A program made the translations under genes and the position numbers. From the NCBI GenBank assembly GCA_963978545.1, contig OZ021721.1:102718366-102782365 (forward strand): 64,000 bases of DNA, read 5' to 3'. The notes under the pieces are model-generated. The model was not told where the DNA came from. It saw only the letters and a list, made by a program, of their open reading frames with translations, and did no database searches. Below are positions 1 to 59,363 of this stretch, in pieces. The stretch is from Linyphia triangularis (lineage: Eukaryota; Arthropoda; Arachnida; Araneae; Linyphiidae). Numbering within the stretch: the first letter of the stretch is position 1; every line of letters begins with the position of its first letter.

Positions 1-357
1 ATTCATCCCTCCATAACCACCCAAGAAGTATGAGGAACTTGTGCTGAAAATGCCTCCGATCTATTTTAAACCTATGACATAAAAAGTATACTTTTCTCAT
101 ACATCCCTCCATAACCCAAAAAATATGAGGAACTTGTGCTGAAAATACAACCGATCTTTTTTAAACCTATGACATAGAAAGTATACTTCTCTCATACATC
201 CCTCCATAACCCAAAAAATATGAGGAACTTGTGCTGAAAATATATCCGATCTATTTTAAACCTATGGCATAAAAAGTCTATTTCTCTCATACATCCCTCC
301 ATAACCCAAGAAATATAAGAAACTTGTGCTAAAAATGCATCCGATCAATTTTAAAGC
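1..357. repeat. Tandem repeat, about 95-98 bp unit, about 3.7 copies
   Basis: The anchor catccctccataac recurs at 4, 102, 197 and 292. Units share ATGAGGAACTTGTGCTGAAAA and CCGATCTATTTTAAACCTATG. The array probably continues left of the window. Confidence 0.88.
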
Positions 358-1944
358 AAAATTAGACTTTAGTTATTTTAATATTAATCTGAAAGTAAGA
401 TAACCTGTAATATTTTCTTCAGAAAATATTACCTGGTTGAAAGAGATGGTCAACCTGCGCCATCCTCATATACTTAATACTTTATATTTTTGGCCACAAT
501 ATTTGACGAATTATAGCATCAAAAGAAGTGAATTTTTACCAGGTAAAAGAACGGAAATAAAAGCTCATTAAAAAAATTTGAAGGAGATAAAAAAAAAAGT
601 GGCTTTCTACAAGGTAAGTGACCCAAAGGTGGGCACTGCTGTAAAAAATGTTTAGTTTATAATTTTGAATGTAGATGACAGTATATCTCCTAAAGCAATG
701 TTAATAAGGTGAAGGAATTATAAGTGTTAAAGTCTCTAATTTTAACACTACTAAAACTTGTGTTGTGACTATACTTGTAAACTCGGGAGCAAGACACCAT
801 GCAAAAAATGGATCACCTTTAATTCGGTTAAATTAAAACAATATACAGCGACACTAGCTGTTACAGAATAAAAGAGCATAGTGGAGTCCAAACAGAGGCA
901 GAAGCGGCGACAATTAATCTTCCTAACTACCAGGACTACCTGGACTACCAGCAACACCCCTGATGGCGCATTTTTAAAAAGCAGGCATTTCCAATACTAA
1001 AAGTCTTCCGTTTTTGTAATACAATATGACTTAGCTAGGCAACGAAGCAATATTGCATGTGGCAAAAATAGTTTGTATAATGTTGATTTATAAGCGTGTC
1101 CGTTTTATTAAAGACTTGCCTTTATCCTTAAGCCCTATTATGAGAATTAAGGCGAGCTTTTTATCTTTCAAATAGCCTTGTCGCTAATTTTGAAATTTTG
1201 TCCATGGTCGTCTATTTTTATTAAAGTTTATAATTTTGAAGGGTGTATATATTTGGTGCAAGAGTTCCAAATAAAGGCATAAGTTCCCAACATGGGCACT
1301 ATCCATTATTGCAACTATCTGATAGTTTTAACTCAATTGTAATTTTTTTCCTTTTATGCCTTTCAAGGCGAATACATTGACCAATTTTAATATTTTTATC
1401 TCCTGAAACAAAAATTAGAATATTTAGAATACTATGGGGTGCCTATATTTGGATCACTTACCTTAATTATTTATTTATTTTTAAGTTTTTATAAGATAGC
1501 TTATAAAAATTCGTAGCTTATAAAAGTTCATTTTCCTTCAAAAAATTTTAATGATTTTATTACTCTTATAATACCTGATAAAAAAAATTATCATGCTTTA
1601 AAACTAACTATACATCAGAAGATATTGTGGGGAAAAAAAAGGTTTATCATTAGGTATATGGGAAAGGATCATGCTAACAATCTCTTTTAATTGTAGAAAA
1701 CTATTTTATTTTTTTATTTTTTTTAATGGATCAGAACAATTTTGAACGCATCATGTAAGATATCATCAAGTAATTTTCATATTCTAATTCATTATCTTTA
1801 ACAAAACCATAGCTATTTTACCGGAAAAAATCTTTCTTCTCTCAATGGCTTCTTTATTAGCAGTTTTCATCCAGACACAATTTAGGCTACTTTTTTCCGA
1901 ACTTCTTGATCCCAGCTAACAAATAGTCCCCCCCCCCCCCCCAG
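358..1944. other. AT-rich noncoding DNA
   Basis: No supported gene was found. There is a C-homopolymer at 1928-1942. A short stretch at about 439-470 reads LKEMVNLRHPHIL in one frame, which recalls a kinase segment, but it lacks splice sites and continuation. Confidence 0.5.
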
Positions 1945-2740
1945 GTCTTAAAATTCATTTCTATCACCTAACAGGCAGAAGAGTAGAAACTACAAACTTG
2001 TGCAAAAGCAAAACAACAAAGACATATACTTAAACTACTACAAAAACAGATTTTTTTTCTTTTACCAAAGTATCCTTTTTATATCTTATTGACTTGGTAA
2101 TTGCTTGTGAAATTCGCATCTACCACCTTACAAACAGAATAAAAGTAGCAGATAACTTGTTCAAAAGCAAAAGAATAAAATCATATTACTCAAACTACTA
2201 GACTAACAGGGTTTTTTTCTTATGCAAAGTATCACATTTCATATTTTAATATCTTCATGATTGCTTTTGAAATCCCCATCTACCATCTTACAAGCGCAAA
2301 AAAACTAGCAACTTACTTGTGTAAATGAAACAAAATACATTAATATTATTTAAATTACTAGACTAACAGATTTGTTTCTCTTACCAAAGTAACTTGGTAA
2401 TTGCTTGGGAAATTCGCATCTACTCCTACCAAATTAGAAACAGAATAAAAGTAGCAGCTAACTTGTTAAAAAGCAAAAGAATAAAGTCATATTACTCAAA
2501 CTACTAGACAAACAGGTTGTTGTTTTTGTACGCAAAGTATCACAATTCATATTTTAATAACTTCATAATTCCTTGTGAAATCCTCCATCTACCACCTTAC
2601 AAACGCAAAAAAAACTAGCAGCTTACTTGTGCAAAAGAAACAAAATACATTCGTATTACTTAAACTACCAGATTAACATATTTTTTTTTCTTATTCAACG
2701 TATCACATTTCATATTCTAATCACTTGATAATTCATTATG
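1945..2740. repeat. Degenerate tandem repeat, about 140-170 bp unit, about 5 copies
   Basis: Recurring blocks such as ATCTACCACCTTACAAAC, ACTTGTGCAAAAG, CTTAAACTACTAGAC and CAAAGTATCACATTTCATAT appear about every 140-170 bp, with starts near 1957, 2120, 2279, 2419 and 2588. Copies differ by indels and substitutions. Confidence 0.8.
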
Positions 2741-3539
2741 TCAACACGGAAACACAACTGATATCGATGTAAAAAAATCATATCCGTTCACGCATGTTAT
2801 TAGATCTTCAGCACAACTTTAAACTGATATGTCTTTTATCTCTATTTTTTAATTCACTAATTAAAAACCCAAAACTGAAAAAAAAAATCATTAGTGAAAA
2901 AATTTAAACATTATGAATTAAATTAAATTCATTATCATGGAAAACAGTTTTTGCATTTCTCTAAACCAATTTAAAATAAACGACCTACAATAAAATAGAA
3001 TCTGAAACGATGTCTCACATTTTCTATGGTAATTATAAACAAATCTTTTTTCGAAAACTAGTTTTTCATCACGCTTGTATTTTACGTTCCGAGAATTTAT
3101 TAATTCCCAAAAAATTTACATTTCTAAACACCCACGTGTTTTTCCCAGGCGTTCCATTTGCAAGTTTGCATTAATGATAAGTAACAAGTGTGTGAAGGAA
3201 TCGATTGGACATTCAAAAGATAATGCATAATTTATTCGTTTAGTAGTCTTAAGAGAAAACAGGAAAAAAAGTTTAGAATTCTAAATTTAAAAGGTAGAGA
3301 ACAGAAAATTCCCAAGAATTATACTTCAAAATTTGTTGAAAATTCATCAACCTATACCCTTTAATGAAAAAAGTTAATGAGAAAATGTTTTATCTGAAAA
3401 TTTGAGTTTTTTAACTAAAAAGATTTTGTCCCTTCATTTATTAATTTACTCCTAGTTGCAATTCTAAAATCTCCATATTTTCTTTACGTTAAATAAGCCA
3501 CATAGTAATATTCTTCCATATTTTCAGAAATACGACTGT
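2741..3539. other. AT-rich noncoding DNA
   Basis: No genes or clear repeats were seen in this stretch. Confidence 0.5.
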
Positions 3540-4225
3540 TTGGAAACCTAATAGGAATATTTGAAGAGATTTAAGCTGTTATTTCTGATGTTTAGTCCGT
3601 CAATCAAATATGCTTTATAATTTTGATATCAGTCAATTGAGGGAGGTCGATACGGGAGCTAGCACCTCACTTCACGCCGCGCCAGCCTAAGAACGTTGAG
3701 ATCACAAGTTGAGAAAACCTAAAAATAGTGTTTGAAAAGATTTAAGCTGTTATGTCTGATGTTCAGTCTATCAATCAAATATGCTTTATAATTTTAATAT
3801 CAGTCAGTTAATAGATGTCGATACGTGGACTAGCGTCTCACTCCACGCCGCGCCAACGTAAGAACATTGAGATCACAAGTTGAGGAAACCTAATAATAGT
3901 GTTTGAAAAGATTTAAGCTGTTATGTCTGATGTTTAGTCTATCAATCAAATATGCTTTATAATTTTGATATCAGTCAGTTAATAGAAGTCGATAAGTGAA
4001 CTAGCGTCTCACTCCACGCCGCGCCAACGTAAGAACATTGAGATCACATGTTGAGGAAGCCTAATAGGAGTGTTTGAAAAGATTTAAGCTGTTATGGCTG
4101 ATATATAGTCTGTCAATCAAATATGCTTTATAATTTTAATATCAGTCGGTTGATGGAGGTCGATACGTAAGCTAGAGCCTCACTCAGCGCCAACGTAAGA
4201 ACATTGAGTTCCCAAGTTGAAATTA
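3540..4225. repeat. Tandem repeat, 171-bp unit, 4 copies
   Basis: ATTTAAGCTGTTAT recurs at 3569, 3740, 3911 and 4082, exactly 171 bp apart. Each unit also carries ATCAAATATGCTTTATAATT and a GC-rich patch with CACGCCGCGCCA. The last copy is slightly deleted. Confidence 0.92.
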
Positions 4226-5007
4226 AATTACAACAGCTCCCCTTTTTATCACACCAGTATTTTAGGAGATACAAGAGTCAACCGTATGATGGAATGATCA
4301 ATTAATCTTAATCGATAGAAACAGGAAACAGGATTAATCGATATTTGCATGTGTGAATGCACTGGTATGAAGTAAAGCAGCAAAAATAAAATCCACGTTA
4401 TCTAGAATTGAGCCAATTTTTTACTACCTTTAAAATTATATTTAGTACATTAGCTAAACAGATTTTAAATAGCTGTGGTCCGGCTTTGTCCACATCGACA
4501 CGGTTCAAATTGGTTCAGTCAATGGCAAGGTATGATCGTACCGACTTTTACCCTTACCTTCGATTTTACCACATAAACCACAAAACAGCAGAATGAAATA
4601 GTGTACCCCATAATCTGGATTAGTCAACCTTTTAGATTACCTATAAAAAAAACTAATCCAATTGGTTCAGTAAATCTCAAGTTATGATCATACCCTTTTA
4701 AGGATTGGAATAAGGAATGGGGAGAGTTTTCAAAATCTCATGCAACCAGTTTGTTTCGAAGATCAAGCGTGTGTAAAATTTATCAAGATCGAAATAAAAC
4801 TATAGGTTTCTATTAAAAGATACACCCATACACAGACACACCCATAAAATACCAAGGACAGTCTTCTTTAAATATATAAATTTCTAAACATTATAAGAGT
4901 TTTTAAAAAATCCCTATACTTGATCCATGTTTTTTTTTTTTTTTTTTTTTTTTTGTTTTTTTCAAATCTTTAATGTGACAAGCAATGCAGAATTATCATT
5001 CTGTTCT
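4226..5007. other. AT-rich noncoding DNA with poly(T) tract
   Basis: No supported gene was found. A T-homopolymer of about 25 bp lies at 4930-4954. Confidence 0.5.
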
Positions 5008-5020
5008 AACACAACAGTAT

Positions 5021-5491
5021 AGGGCCGCGTAGCTCAGTCGGGAGAGTATCGTTCTCGCAACTAAAGGTTGCGAGCCCTGAGGTTGCGAGTTCGGGCCTGG
5101 GACCGACTAAAGACCGCCGTGTTCGCTAATGGTGACTGGAGCACGTTAAATCAGTCATGGTCGCAAAGTCCTCCAAGTTCCCATACAAATCAATACCTCT
5201 GGAGGTGGCAAAGCCAAGTCTTCTGGTGGAATCTTCTGCTTGGTGATGCCTCTAAATTAAGAAGTTCCACATACGGTCGGTAGTACTGCCATCTACCGGA
5301 TAGCTACCGAAAGAGGTAGAAATGAACTCTTCGGCGGCTATAGGTAGACTTGCGCACTCCCTCTTGCGAGTGTGCTCTTACATCCTGTGCAGTACTGCCC
5401 ACTACCGATCTGTACGGGATATGGGGTTGGTACAAAATGCTCAAGCAGAGGTGCCTTAGTCCCCATAGTCCTTGATAAAAAGAAGAAGAAG
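5021..5491 (+). mobile_element. tRNA-derived SINE, about 471 bp, with 13-bp target duplication
   Basis: The head looks like a tRNA: TAGCTCAGTCGGGAGAG (A box) and GAGTTCGGGCC (B-box region) drive RNA polymerase III in such elements. The tail is A-rich with GAA repeats (aaaagaagaagaag). The perfect direct repeat AACACAACAGTAT flanks it at 5008-5020 and 5492-5504, proving retrotransposition into this site. The head has a local duplication of GGTTGCGAG. Small open frames inside are not genes. Mobilisation would need LINE proteins from elsewhere in the genome. Confidence 0.9.
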
Positions 5492-5504
5492 AACACAACA
5501 GTAT

Positions 5505-7394
5505 TAATCTTCTTTCACAAATCTTCATTGCTTTTTAAAAATTTAAAAATTTCTTTTTTAACAAAAAAAGTCTTCAGACTCGATGCACAATTTCAAATCG
5601 GAAAATTAACATACAAGAAAAACTGAAATATTATTTGGAGTTAAACTTACTTTCTCACTTAAGTGCATGATTTACATCCGGTGAGACATGCATTTACTTA
5701 AAAAACGCATTACAAAAAGAGTGTAAATAAAACTATGAATCTTTTTTCTTTTACCGTGTTTGAGAAACGAGTGATTTCAAAAACTTATTCATAATGCAAA
5801 CTGCAAACAATCCATCAAAGACTTTTTTAAGTTTGAAGAGTAGAATGTAGTTTTTTGTTTCAATCGTATTACAATTATGAAAATTTGTTCAACAGAGAAA
5901 AATTACGAGCAAGAATTTTCCATTTAATGCAGATAAAAGAAATGTATAAATCTCAGATTAATTTACAACTGGAGAAAACATCAATCTAATAAGGATGATT
6001 GGACAAATGCCTGTTAAGTTCTCTTTATTTCATTTTATTAATACAAATTCAGTTAATTAGCTCATACCTATGGTAATATGCTACAATATCCAGAAAAACT
6101 TCTTTCCAACATTAGATTCAATGGGAATTTTTTTAAGTGGGTAGAAAGACTCTATCTAGTCCATGTTAAAAATACCTTTTTTATGTACCTTTTTCTCAGA
6201 AACTACTCATAGCATTGGTTTAAAATATTGGTTTTTTATTTTATTTTTTAAATTTTCCAACAAAAAAAACATGGTCAGGAATTTTTTTTTTAAATCTAAT
6301 CAATCTTTCAGTAAAAGAATAAGTCTGTTTGTGTAAAAATACAATATATACCAGACAAAAAAATTTCAAAGAAAAATATTCCGTAGATCCTGAGAAAAAG
6401 GTACATTTGTTTTAAAAAACAGCATTTTGAGAAAACAGCGTTTAAAGTACAAAGCAGGCGGGTTTTTTCAGTGATGTTAATTTTTCAAAAAATATTTAAA
6501 AATACTTCAAATGAGCACATTTCCCACCAAGTTTTACCATTTTATAGATAGCATTACAAATATTGTGATGCGCTTAAAACCTCAAAATGGATTCCGAGAA
6601 CATAAATTGCCTTCCGACCCCTTCCCCCCCCCCCCCCGACCCCTTAAGTTCATGTCTCTTTAAAAACTCAAAATTTCTTATTTTATAGGTCTGGTATACA
6701 TGACTTTATCAAATGGTATAAGCAAGAAAAAAATAGTAAAACATGCAAAAAAATTAGTTTATTTTCAATACACATAAATACAGTGATGGTCATAACTTAA
6801 CCACCAATCAGTTGTTTCCTTTTAGCTTTTCAATGAAACAACTATCAGAAACGATATTTATCTTAACCATTAATTATTGTATCACACTTATGATTTAAAA
6901 ACCTAATCATATAAATTAATATGAAATGTGCTATCTTTTGAAAATACTACATATGACATCCTCCTATAAGAAGTTTTATCTTCAAAAACCTAAAAACTTT
7001 CTTCAAGTGATGATTATCTTGTACTGATTTTACACATCCCTTCAAATCTGCTAATATCAAATATTGCCTCTCGTACTCTCTATAGTGAAGAACGTGTTTC
7101 TTTAACTTCGGGATATACTTTGAGAACCTTTTGGCACTGTAAAACATGTCTTTTTTTTCGAGATAAATAATTATTTTAAATTGATTCAGGTTTAAGATTT
7201 TAAATAGTTTTAAAGTTCTTGTCTGTTGAGTCAATATTCTCATTTTTAGAAATTATGTGACCACAACAAAGAACTATATACAGTACTATGTAATCTAATT
7301 CAGTTTGCAACATAACTGTCCTTGTGACACAAATTTCTGTTGGCCTCTAGCACTATTTAACAAACAACACTTTCCTTCAATTGTAGATAATCAT
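5505..7394. other. AT-rich noncoding DNA
   Basis: No supported gene was found. A C-run lies at 6624-6637. The 98-codon minus-strand frame at 6947-7243 has no recognisable similarity and is in AT-rich sequence. Confidence 0.5.
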
Positions 7395-8155
7395 CAATGG
7401 CCTATGTTAAAGCTACATTGTCAGTTTAATGCTCATCGGAAAATTTCCTTCAGCACTTTTTTCGTCATAAATAAAATTGTCTACATACTTTCTACCATTC
7501 TTTTTGAGGTCACGAAAAAAACTAAGCAATCCAAAAATGCTTTTCACTTGCAATATTGCTCCTCACTAGCCTATGTTAAAGCTACACTGTCAGTTTAATG
7601 CTCATCGGGAAATTTCCTCCAGCACTTTTTTCGGCATAAATAAAAATTGAGGACTGGAAATGGAAAATGGCCTAAGGACCAAAAAAAATTGAAAATCTTT
7701 TTTTTTCGGAAAAATGTCCTTAAGACCAGGCTAAACAAAGTGGAGGACGCCCAAAGTGCGAACTCCAGTAGCAGTAGTTCAAATTCAATATGTTACTTAG
7801 TCATAGCCTTAGGTACCAAATGCGAGTGTTTTTCCTTTTTCGGCTCTCCTGAACATTTTCATTTATGGATTTAGGTCGTTTTTCATTTCTAGTCCTCAAT
7901 TGTCTACATACTTTCTACCATTCTTTTAGAGGTCACGAAAACAACTAAGCAATTTAAAAATGCTTCTCACTTGCAATATTGCTTCTCACTAGCCTATGTT
8001 AAAGCTACACTGTCAGTTTAATGCTCATCAGGGAATTTTCTTCATCACTTTTTTCGTCATAAATAAAATTGTCTACATACTTTCTACCATTCCTTTCGAG
8101 GTCATGAAAACACAAAGCAATTCAACAATGCTTCTCACTGGCCATCATTGTCTAA
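7395..8155. repeat. Tandem repeat, about 170-bp unit, 3 copies, one split by a MITE
   Basis: CCTATGTTAAAGCTACA starts copies at 7401, 7570 and 7993. The first spacing is 169 bp. The second is 423 bp, which becomes 170 bp after removing the 249-bp insertion and its 4-bp duplication. Units share GCTCATCGGGAAATTTCCT and TTGTCTACATACTTTCTACC. Confidence 0.9.
7649..7897. mobile_element. MITE inserted in the satellite copy, about 28-bp TIRs, AATT target duplication
   Basis: The left end GAGGACTGGAAATGGAAAA and the reverse complement of the right end, GAGGACTAGAAATGAAAAA, form terminal inverted repeats. AATT flanks both sides (7645-7648, 7898-7901). The unbroken neighbouring satellite copies show the empty site. 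It carries no transposase, and the superfamily is not determined. Confidence 0.85.
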
Positions 8156-9000
8156 CTTCACACAGATGTTGCTGCTAATTGTTTTAACGTTATCACAAGA
8201 TATGTATTTTTAGTTTGCAAACATTTACCCACAAATTGTACTTCTAGTAACTATTTTTGGAAAACAACCACTTTTCAAAGATGTAATCAATAGGACTTAT
8301 GTAAGTACTTAGATTATTCACAAAATGTTTTATAAACCTTGAACACAATTCCATATAATCTGTATCTCTCAACGTAAGGAACTGGCTATAAAAATTCACT
8401 TATCAATAAATATAAAAAATAGAAATCCCAATAAATAGCAGTCTAAAATGAGTTCTACGTTTCAAAGAAATATAATATTAATAAAAGCTTAGAGTGAACT
8501 TTCGAAAGTCAATAGTTAGTTTAGAACCAACTTCGTAAATAACAAACGTATATTAATCTCTCTGGAATTCTTTCTGGACAATTTCTTTTTCAATGCTGTT
8601 TCCAATCACTTGTACCTTCCATAAAACACTTACAATGAGAAACGCTTGAATAGATTGTGGAAGAAATGTATACCTTGATTAATGTGATAAGATGAATCAA
8701 AGCCTAACAAGTGTTTCCCATCTTATCCCCGGGCGATATCGACCCACCCAGGGTTTAGGGTCGATAACGCTACACCGCAGCTGAAGAGATTTCGCTTTCA
8801 ATTATAAGAAATTCTCAGACAAACTTTACAAAAGTTACCCTCAATAATATTACAGTGTATACTATCTGTAATTTGAAACTTTCGGTTCTTTAGCGGTAAT
8901 TTGCACGAAAATATGCAATCCAGAATAACTTAACCATACATTAAAAAGAACTCATTATTTAAAAAGCACTTTACTAATGGTATTAGTAATGAGTTATCTA
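8156..9000. other. AT-rich noncoding DNA with a GC-rich hairpin
   Basis: No gene was found. At 8728-8755 a GC-rich patch contains TCGACCC and GGGTCGA arms. On the minus strand it vaguely resembles a tRNA-derived head, but A and B boxes are too poor to call. Confidence 0.45.
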
Positions 9001-9262
9001 GTTTTAGCTATCCAAAATATTAGTTTGTTTTTGCAAACGTATAAAAGATTGTAGACCATTAATTTGTAACAGCAATCAATTTTGCGTAACAGAATTGTCC
9101 TCATTAACAATTATTTTCCCTAAATTGATTTCAATTAATTGCTTATTAGAAAGAATTTGCCAGTTTTATCAATCCAAATATTACCTTGTTCAACGTATAA
9201 AAGAATTTGTTGACCATTAGTTCGTAAGAGCACTCAATTTTCATTAACAGGATAATCCGTAA
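9001..9262. repeat. Two-copy tandem repeat, about 162 bp
   Basis: ATCCAAATATTA.TTTGTT, CGTATAAAAGA and GACCATTA.TT.GTAA recur in the same order near 9008 and 9170, at about 80 percent identity by eye. Confidence 0.65.
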
Positions 9263-9639
9263 TAAAATATTTTCTCACAGTTTATTTTAATTTAAATCCT
9301 TACTAGAAGTAAGAGTTCTACTATAAAAGTTGTGTATGCATTTATATAAAAACACAGTAAAAAGATCTTGGATTCTTGATTTTCTAAATTGAATCAATTA
9401 CCACGCAATCCAACCTACGTGAGTAAGAATTTAACATTCGATGATATTATTGCCATATTGGTGGTTTCAGTTTTTATCTCTAGATTCAAAACTATGACTT
9501 AATAAAATGATTTACATTAAAAAAAACAATACTGGTCATTTCTTTTAACAAGAAAATCAATAAAAACACATTTTAGTCCACGAACATTCAATTCCATCAT
9601 TTTAATCCCAAGCTAGAAATAGTCGACATCTTAAATTAA

Positions 9640-10085
9640 TTTTAGTATCTAATAACTTTGCTTTATTAATACGCTTTTATTAGCTTCAGAAGTATGTATG
9701 TATGTTAGTATGTAACGGAATCTTTGAACATGATTTTGACCCCCTTCAAAACGTCGGATTAACTCGAAATTTGGCATACTTATTAAGGACCGATGACAAT
9801 TCAATAAGTTTGTCGCTTTATCACAAGGATTAGCTCGTGTTGCCCTTGCGCCCTTTAAATTCCAAAAAATCAACCTTCTCCGGAATCGAACCCTGGTGTG
9901 CCGTTTGAAAGATTTGTCGTTTGAACGACAGTTATACAAAGCGTGTTTTTTTAGTCGCATTATCCTTACCATGATCTTCAGGATTAGTGATTTTTCATAT
10001 TCAGAGACACGGTAGTGTTTCGTGCCAAGTAATACGGCGTGTACTAAGGCATACACATGACTTAAATTTGAGACAAGCATGTGAC
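9640..10085. repeat. Probable dispersed repeat fragment
   Basis: The text CTCGAAATTTGGCATACTTA is of the kind often found in arthropod dispersed repeats. On the minus strand CGAACCC-type tRNA B-box text (GGTTCGATTCC) occurs at about 9883-9893, without a convincing A box. A 143-codon minus-strand open frame across it has no recognisable similarity and is not called a gene. Confidence 0.4.
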
Positions 10086-10219
10086 TATTGGCAGAAACAA
10101 CTGGAGAGTTTTGTACACTAACTAAAAAAAAATTATAGTTTACAGAAAAAATAATTAATAGTTTAAAAACTAAAAAAACACGCTTTAATAGAAAATCAAA
10201 CTAAAAAGTAGAAAATAAT

Positions 10220-10528
10220 TAATAGTTTAAAAAACTAAAAAAATACGCTTTTATAGAAAAGTGAACTAAAAAGTAGAAAATAATTTTAAATAAGTTTGAA
10301 ATAAGAATAGAGGGATTAACAAGAAATATTTATTTTATCGTAAAAAAGCGTGGGGTGCTTTTTAAGATATTTTCAACAATTGACATCAAGCACCCAACGC
10401 TTTTTTACAATAAAATAAATATTTCTTGTTAATCACTCTATTCTTATTTCAAACTTATTTAAAATTATTTTCTACTTTTTAGTTCACTTTTCTATAAAAG
10501 CGTATTTTTTTAGTTCTTTAAACTATTA
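10220..10528. mobile_element. Foldback (snap-back) element, two 141-bp arms around a 27-bp spacer
   Basis: The left arm is 10220-10360 and the right arm 10388-10528. They are near-perfect reverse complements: inner ends GCGTGGGGTGCTT and AAGCACCCAACGC, outer ends TAATAGTTTAAA and TTTAAACTATTA. About 70 bp of the left arm is also duplicated in direct orientation just outside, at about 10148-10219. It has no coding capacity. Confidence 0.9.
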
Positions 10529-10640
10529 TTTATATAATCACTGCTAGGAGTAGAATGGTTTACTTATATATAAACTTTTCCATTTGGAAATAATTATTTG
10601 CCTTTGTTTGAAAAATTGTTTATTTTATATAATAGAAACT

Positions 10641-11370
10641 TAGGGTGTAAACATCTCACAACTTTCAATTAAGCTATAATATTGGTCATTGCATTAAAAT
10701 TTAGGGTGTTATTTACCGTTTTCATATATTTACTCATTCAAATAAAAATGGAAAATTTGGAGATATTTTTGTCAATAATTTTTACATGGGCAAAAAAACT
10801 CGCCAAGAGGGCGAAATTGACGATGTTAATGGTTAGACATTACATTGTTCTTTCTTGCGCGTGAAACAGAAAAAAATCAATCGTTGATGGGCGTTGCTCA
10901 AAGAGATTGTTAGTGTTGTTTAGTCTAGTTAGTTAGATTGAGTCTGTGTTAAAGACACTCGCTTTTTAACTTTTTACGTTTTTATTACATTTCTACAAAC
11001 ATTTTGGAGGTGGGGGTAATTAAAACAGCTTAAGAAGCATCTGTACATTTTTTCATGATTTCAACCTTATGCACATGCGCGATTTTGACAAAAACTTTAA
11101 TGGGAGGTCCCATTGATACTACTAACCTGCACACTAAATTTAAACATCGTAGGTCAATTTGTGCGAAAGTTATGCTGACTACAGACAGAAATTTTTTGCT
11201 TTATTTATTTTATTTTATTTTATTTATTTATTTTATTTTTTTTTGGGGGGGGGGGCTTTTCTGTCTATCACTTTTTGAAATTAGAATGCTCCAAAACGTG
11301 GAGAAATGCAAAGATTTTTTTTTTCTTTTTTTTTTTTTTTTAAACCGAATGCTATACTTTCATTACCCTA
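10641..11370. mobile_element. Dispersed 0.7-kb nonautonomous element, copy A
   Basis: It starts TAGGGTGTAAACATC and ends CATTACCCTA, giving short inverted termini TAGGGT/ACCCTA. It is homologous throughout to copy B at 19841-20519: both hold CACAACTTTCAATTA, CATGCGCGATTTTGAC, CATCGTAGGTCAATTTGT (or ATATCGTAGG) and ATGCTCCAAAACG. Copy A has expanded T and G homopolymers near 11200-11340. The superfamily is unknown. Confidence 0.8.
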
Positions 11371-12043
11371 TATAAACATAATGGTTACATATGGAAAGTA
11401 AAAATGACAAACTTTCCCAAATAGGTACTCATATTTCTTGCTCTTCGCAAACATCAATACTTAGTTTTTTCTATAAAAGGCAATTAATTCAGTCTGGCTA
11501 TTACCATTTTAGAAAGAATACACAAAATAATGTTGATGAAATTTTTTATTTATGTCTGTTTATATCCTGATAATATCAACTAGAAATTGAAACCTGCCAT
11601 TTTATGCGGTTTTAGTTTAGTAGTTTACAGTTTCCCAAACTTCCATCTTAGAAAAGAGAAATCAGTATAAAATTACATTAAAAATATAATCAACCGTAAA
11701 AGGCAAAATGGAGTAACATTTTATTTTCTGGTTAATTAGTTTCAAAACCTTGCAAATAAATTATTCTGACATTTATTTAAACATAACTATAATAGATTAT
11801 ATTTTTTCACTTTTAAGTACGTATTCTAAAATAATAAATTTAATATTTTTTTAATTGTTTGAAGTTATAAAAAGTTAATCAAGTTTTTATGGAAAAAATC
11901 TTGAATAACTCGTCACAAATATTAAGCTGTGAAAACATAAATGGCACTATTGAAGAGTCTTTTACGAAAGCTTCAAATGACTCTTTTAAATTTTTATATC
12001 TTACTATTTTATATTAATTTGCTTCTATTCTCTTTCCTTTTAG
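11371..12043. other. AT-rich intron before SCYL2 exon 1
   Basis: No feature was seen except the polypyrimidine tract and acceptor before 12044. Confidence 0.55.

Positions 12044-59363
<47,320 letters not shown>

Noticed and set aside
430..520. Kinase-like peptide LKEMVNLRHPHIL that might be an SCYL2 pseudokinase exon
   Set aside because: Flanking residues do not fit SCYL2, no GT donor follows in a sensible place, and similarity is limited to about a dozen residues.
5023..5110. Functional tRNA gene
   Set aside because: The tRNA-like head has no cloverleaf that closes, has an internal duplication, and is part of a SINE with target duplications.
8710..8785. Possible tRNA-derived head on the minus strand
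   Set aside because: A-box and B-box matches are too weak and the GC-rich hairpin alone explains the pattern.
9649..10080. 143-codon minus-strand open frame
   Set aside because: It spans dispersed-repeat-like sequence, has no recognisable domain, and its composition is not coding-like.
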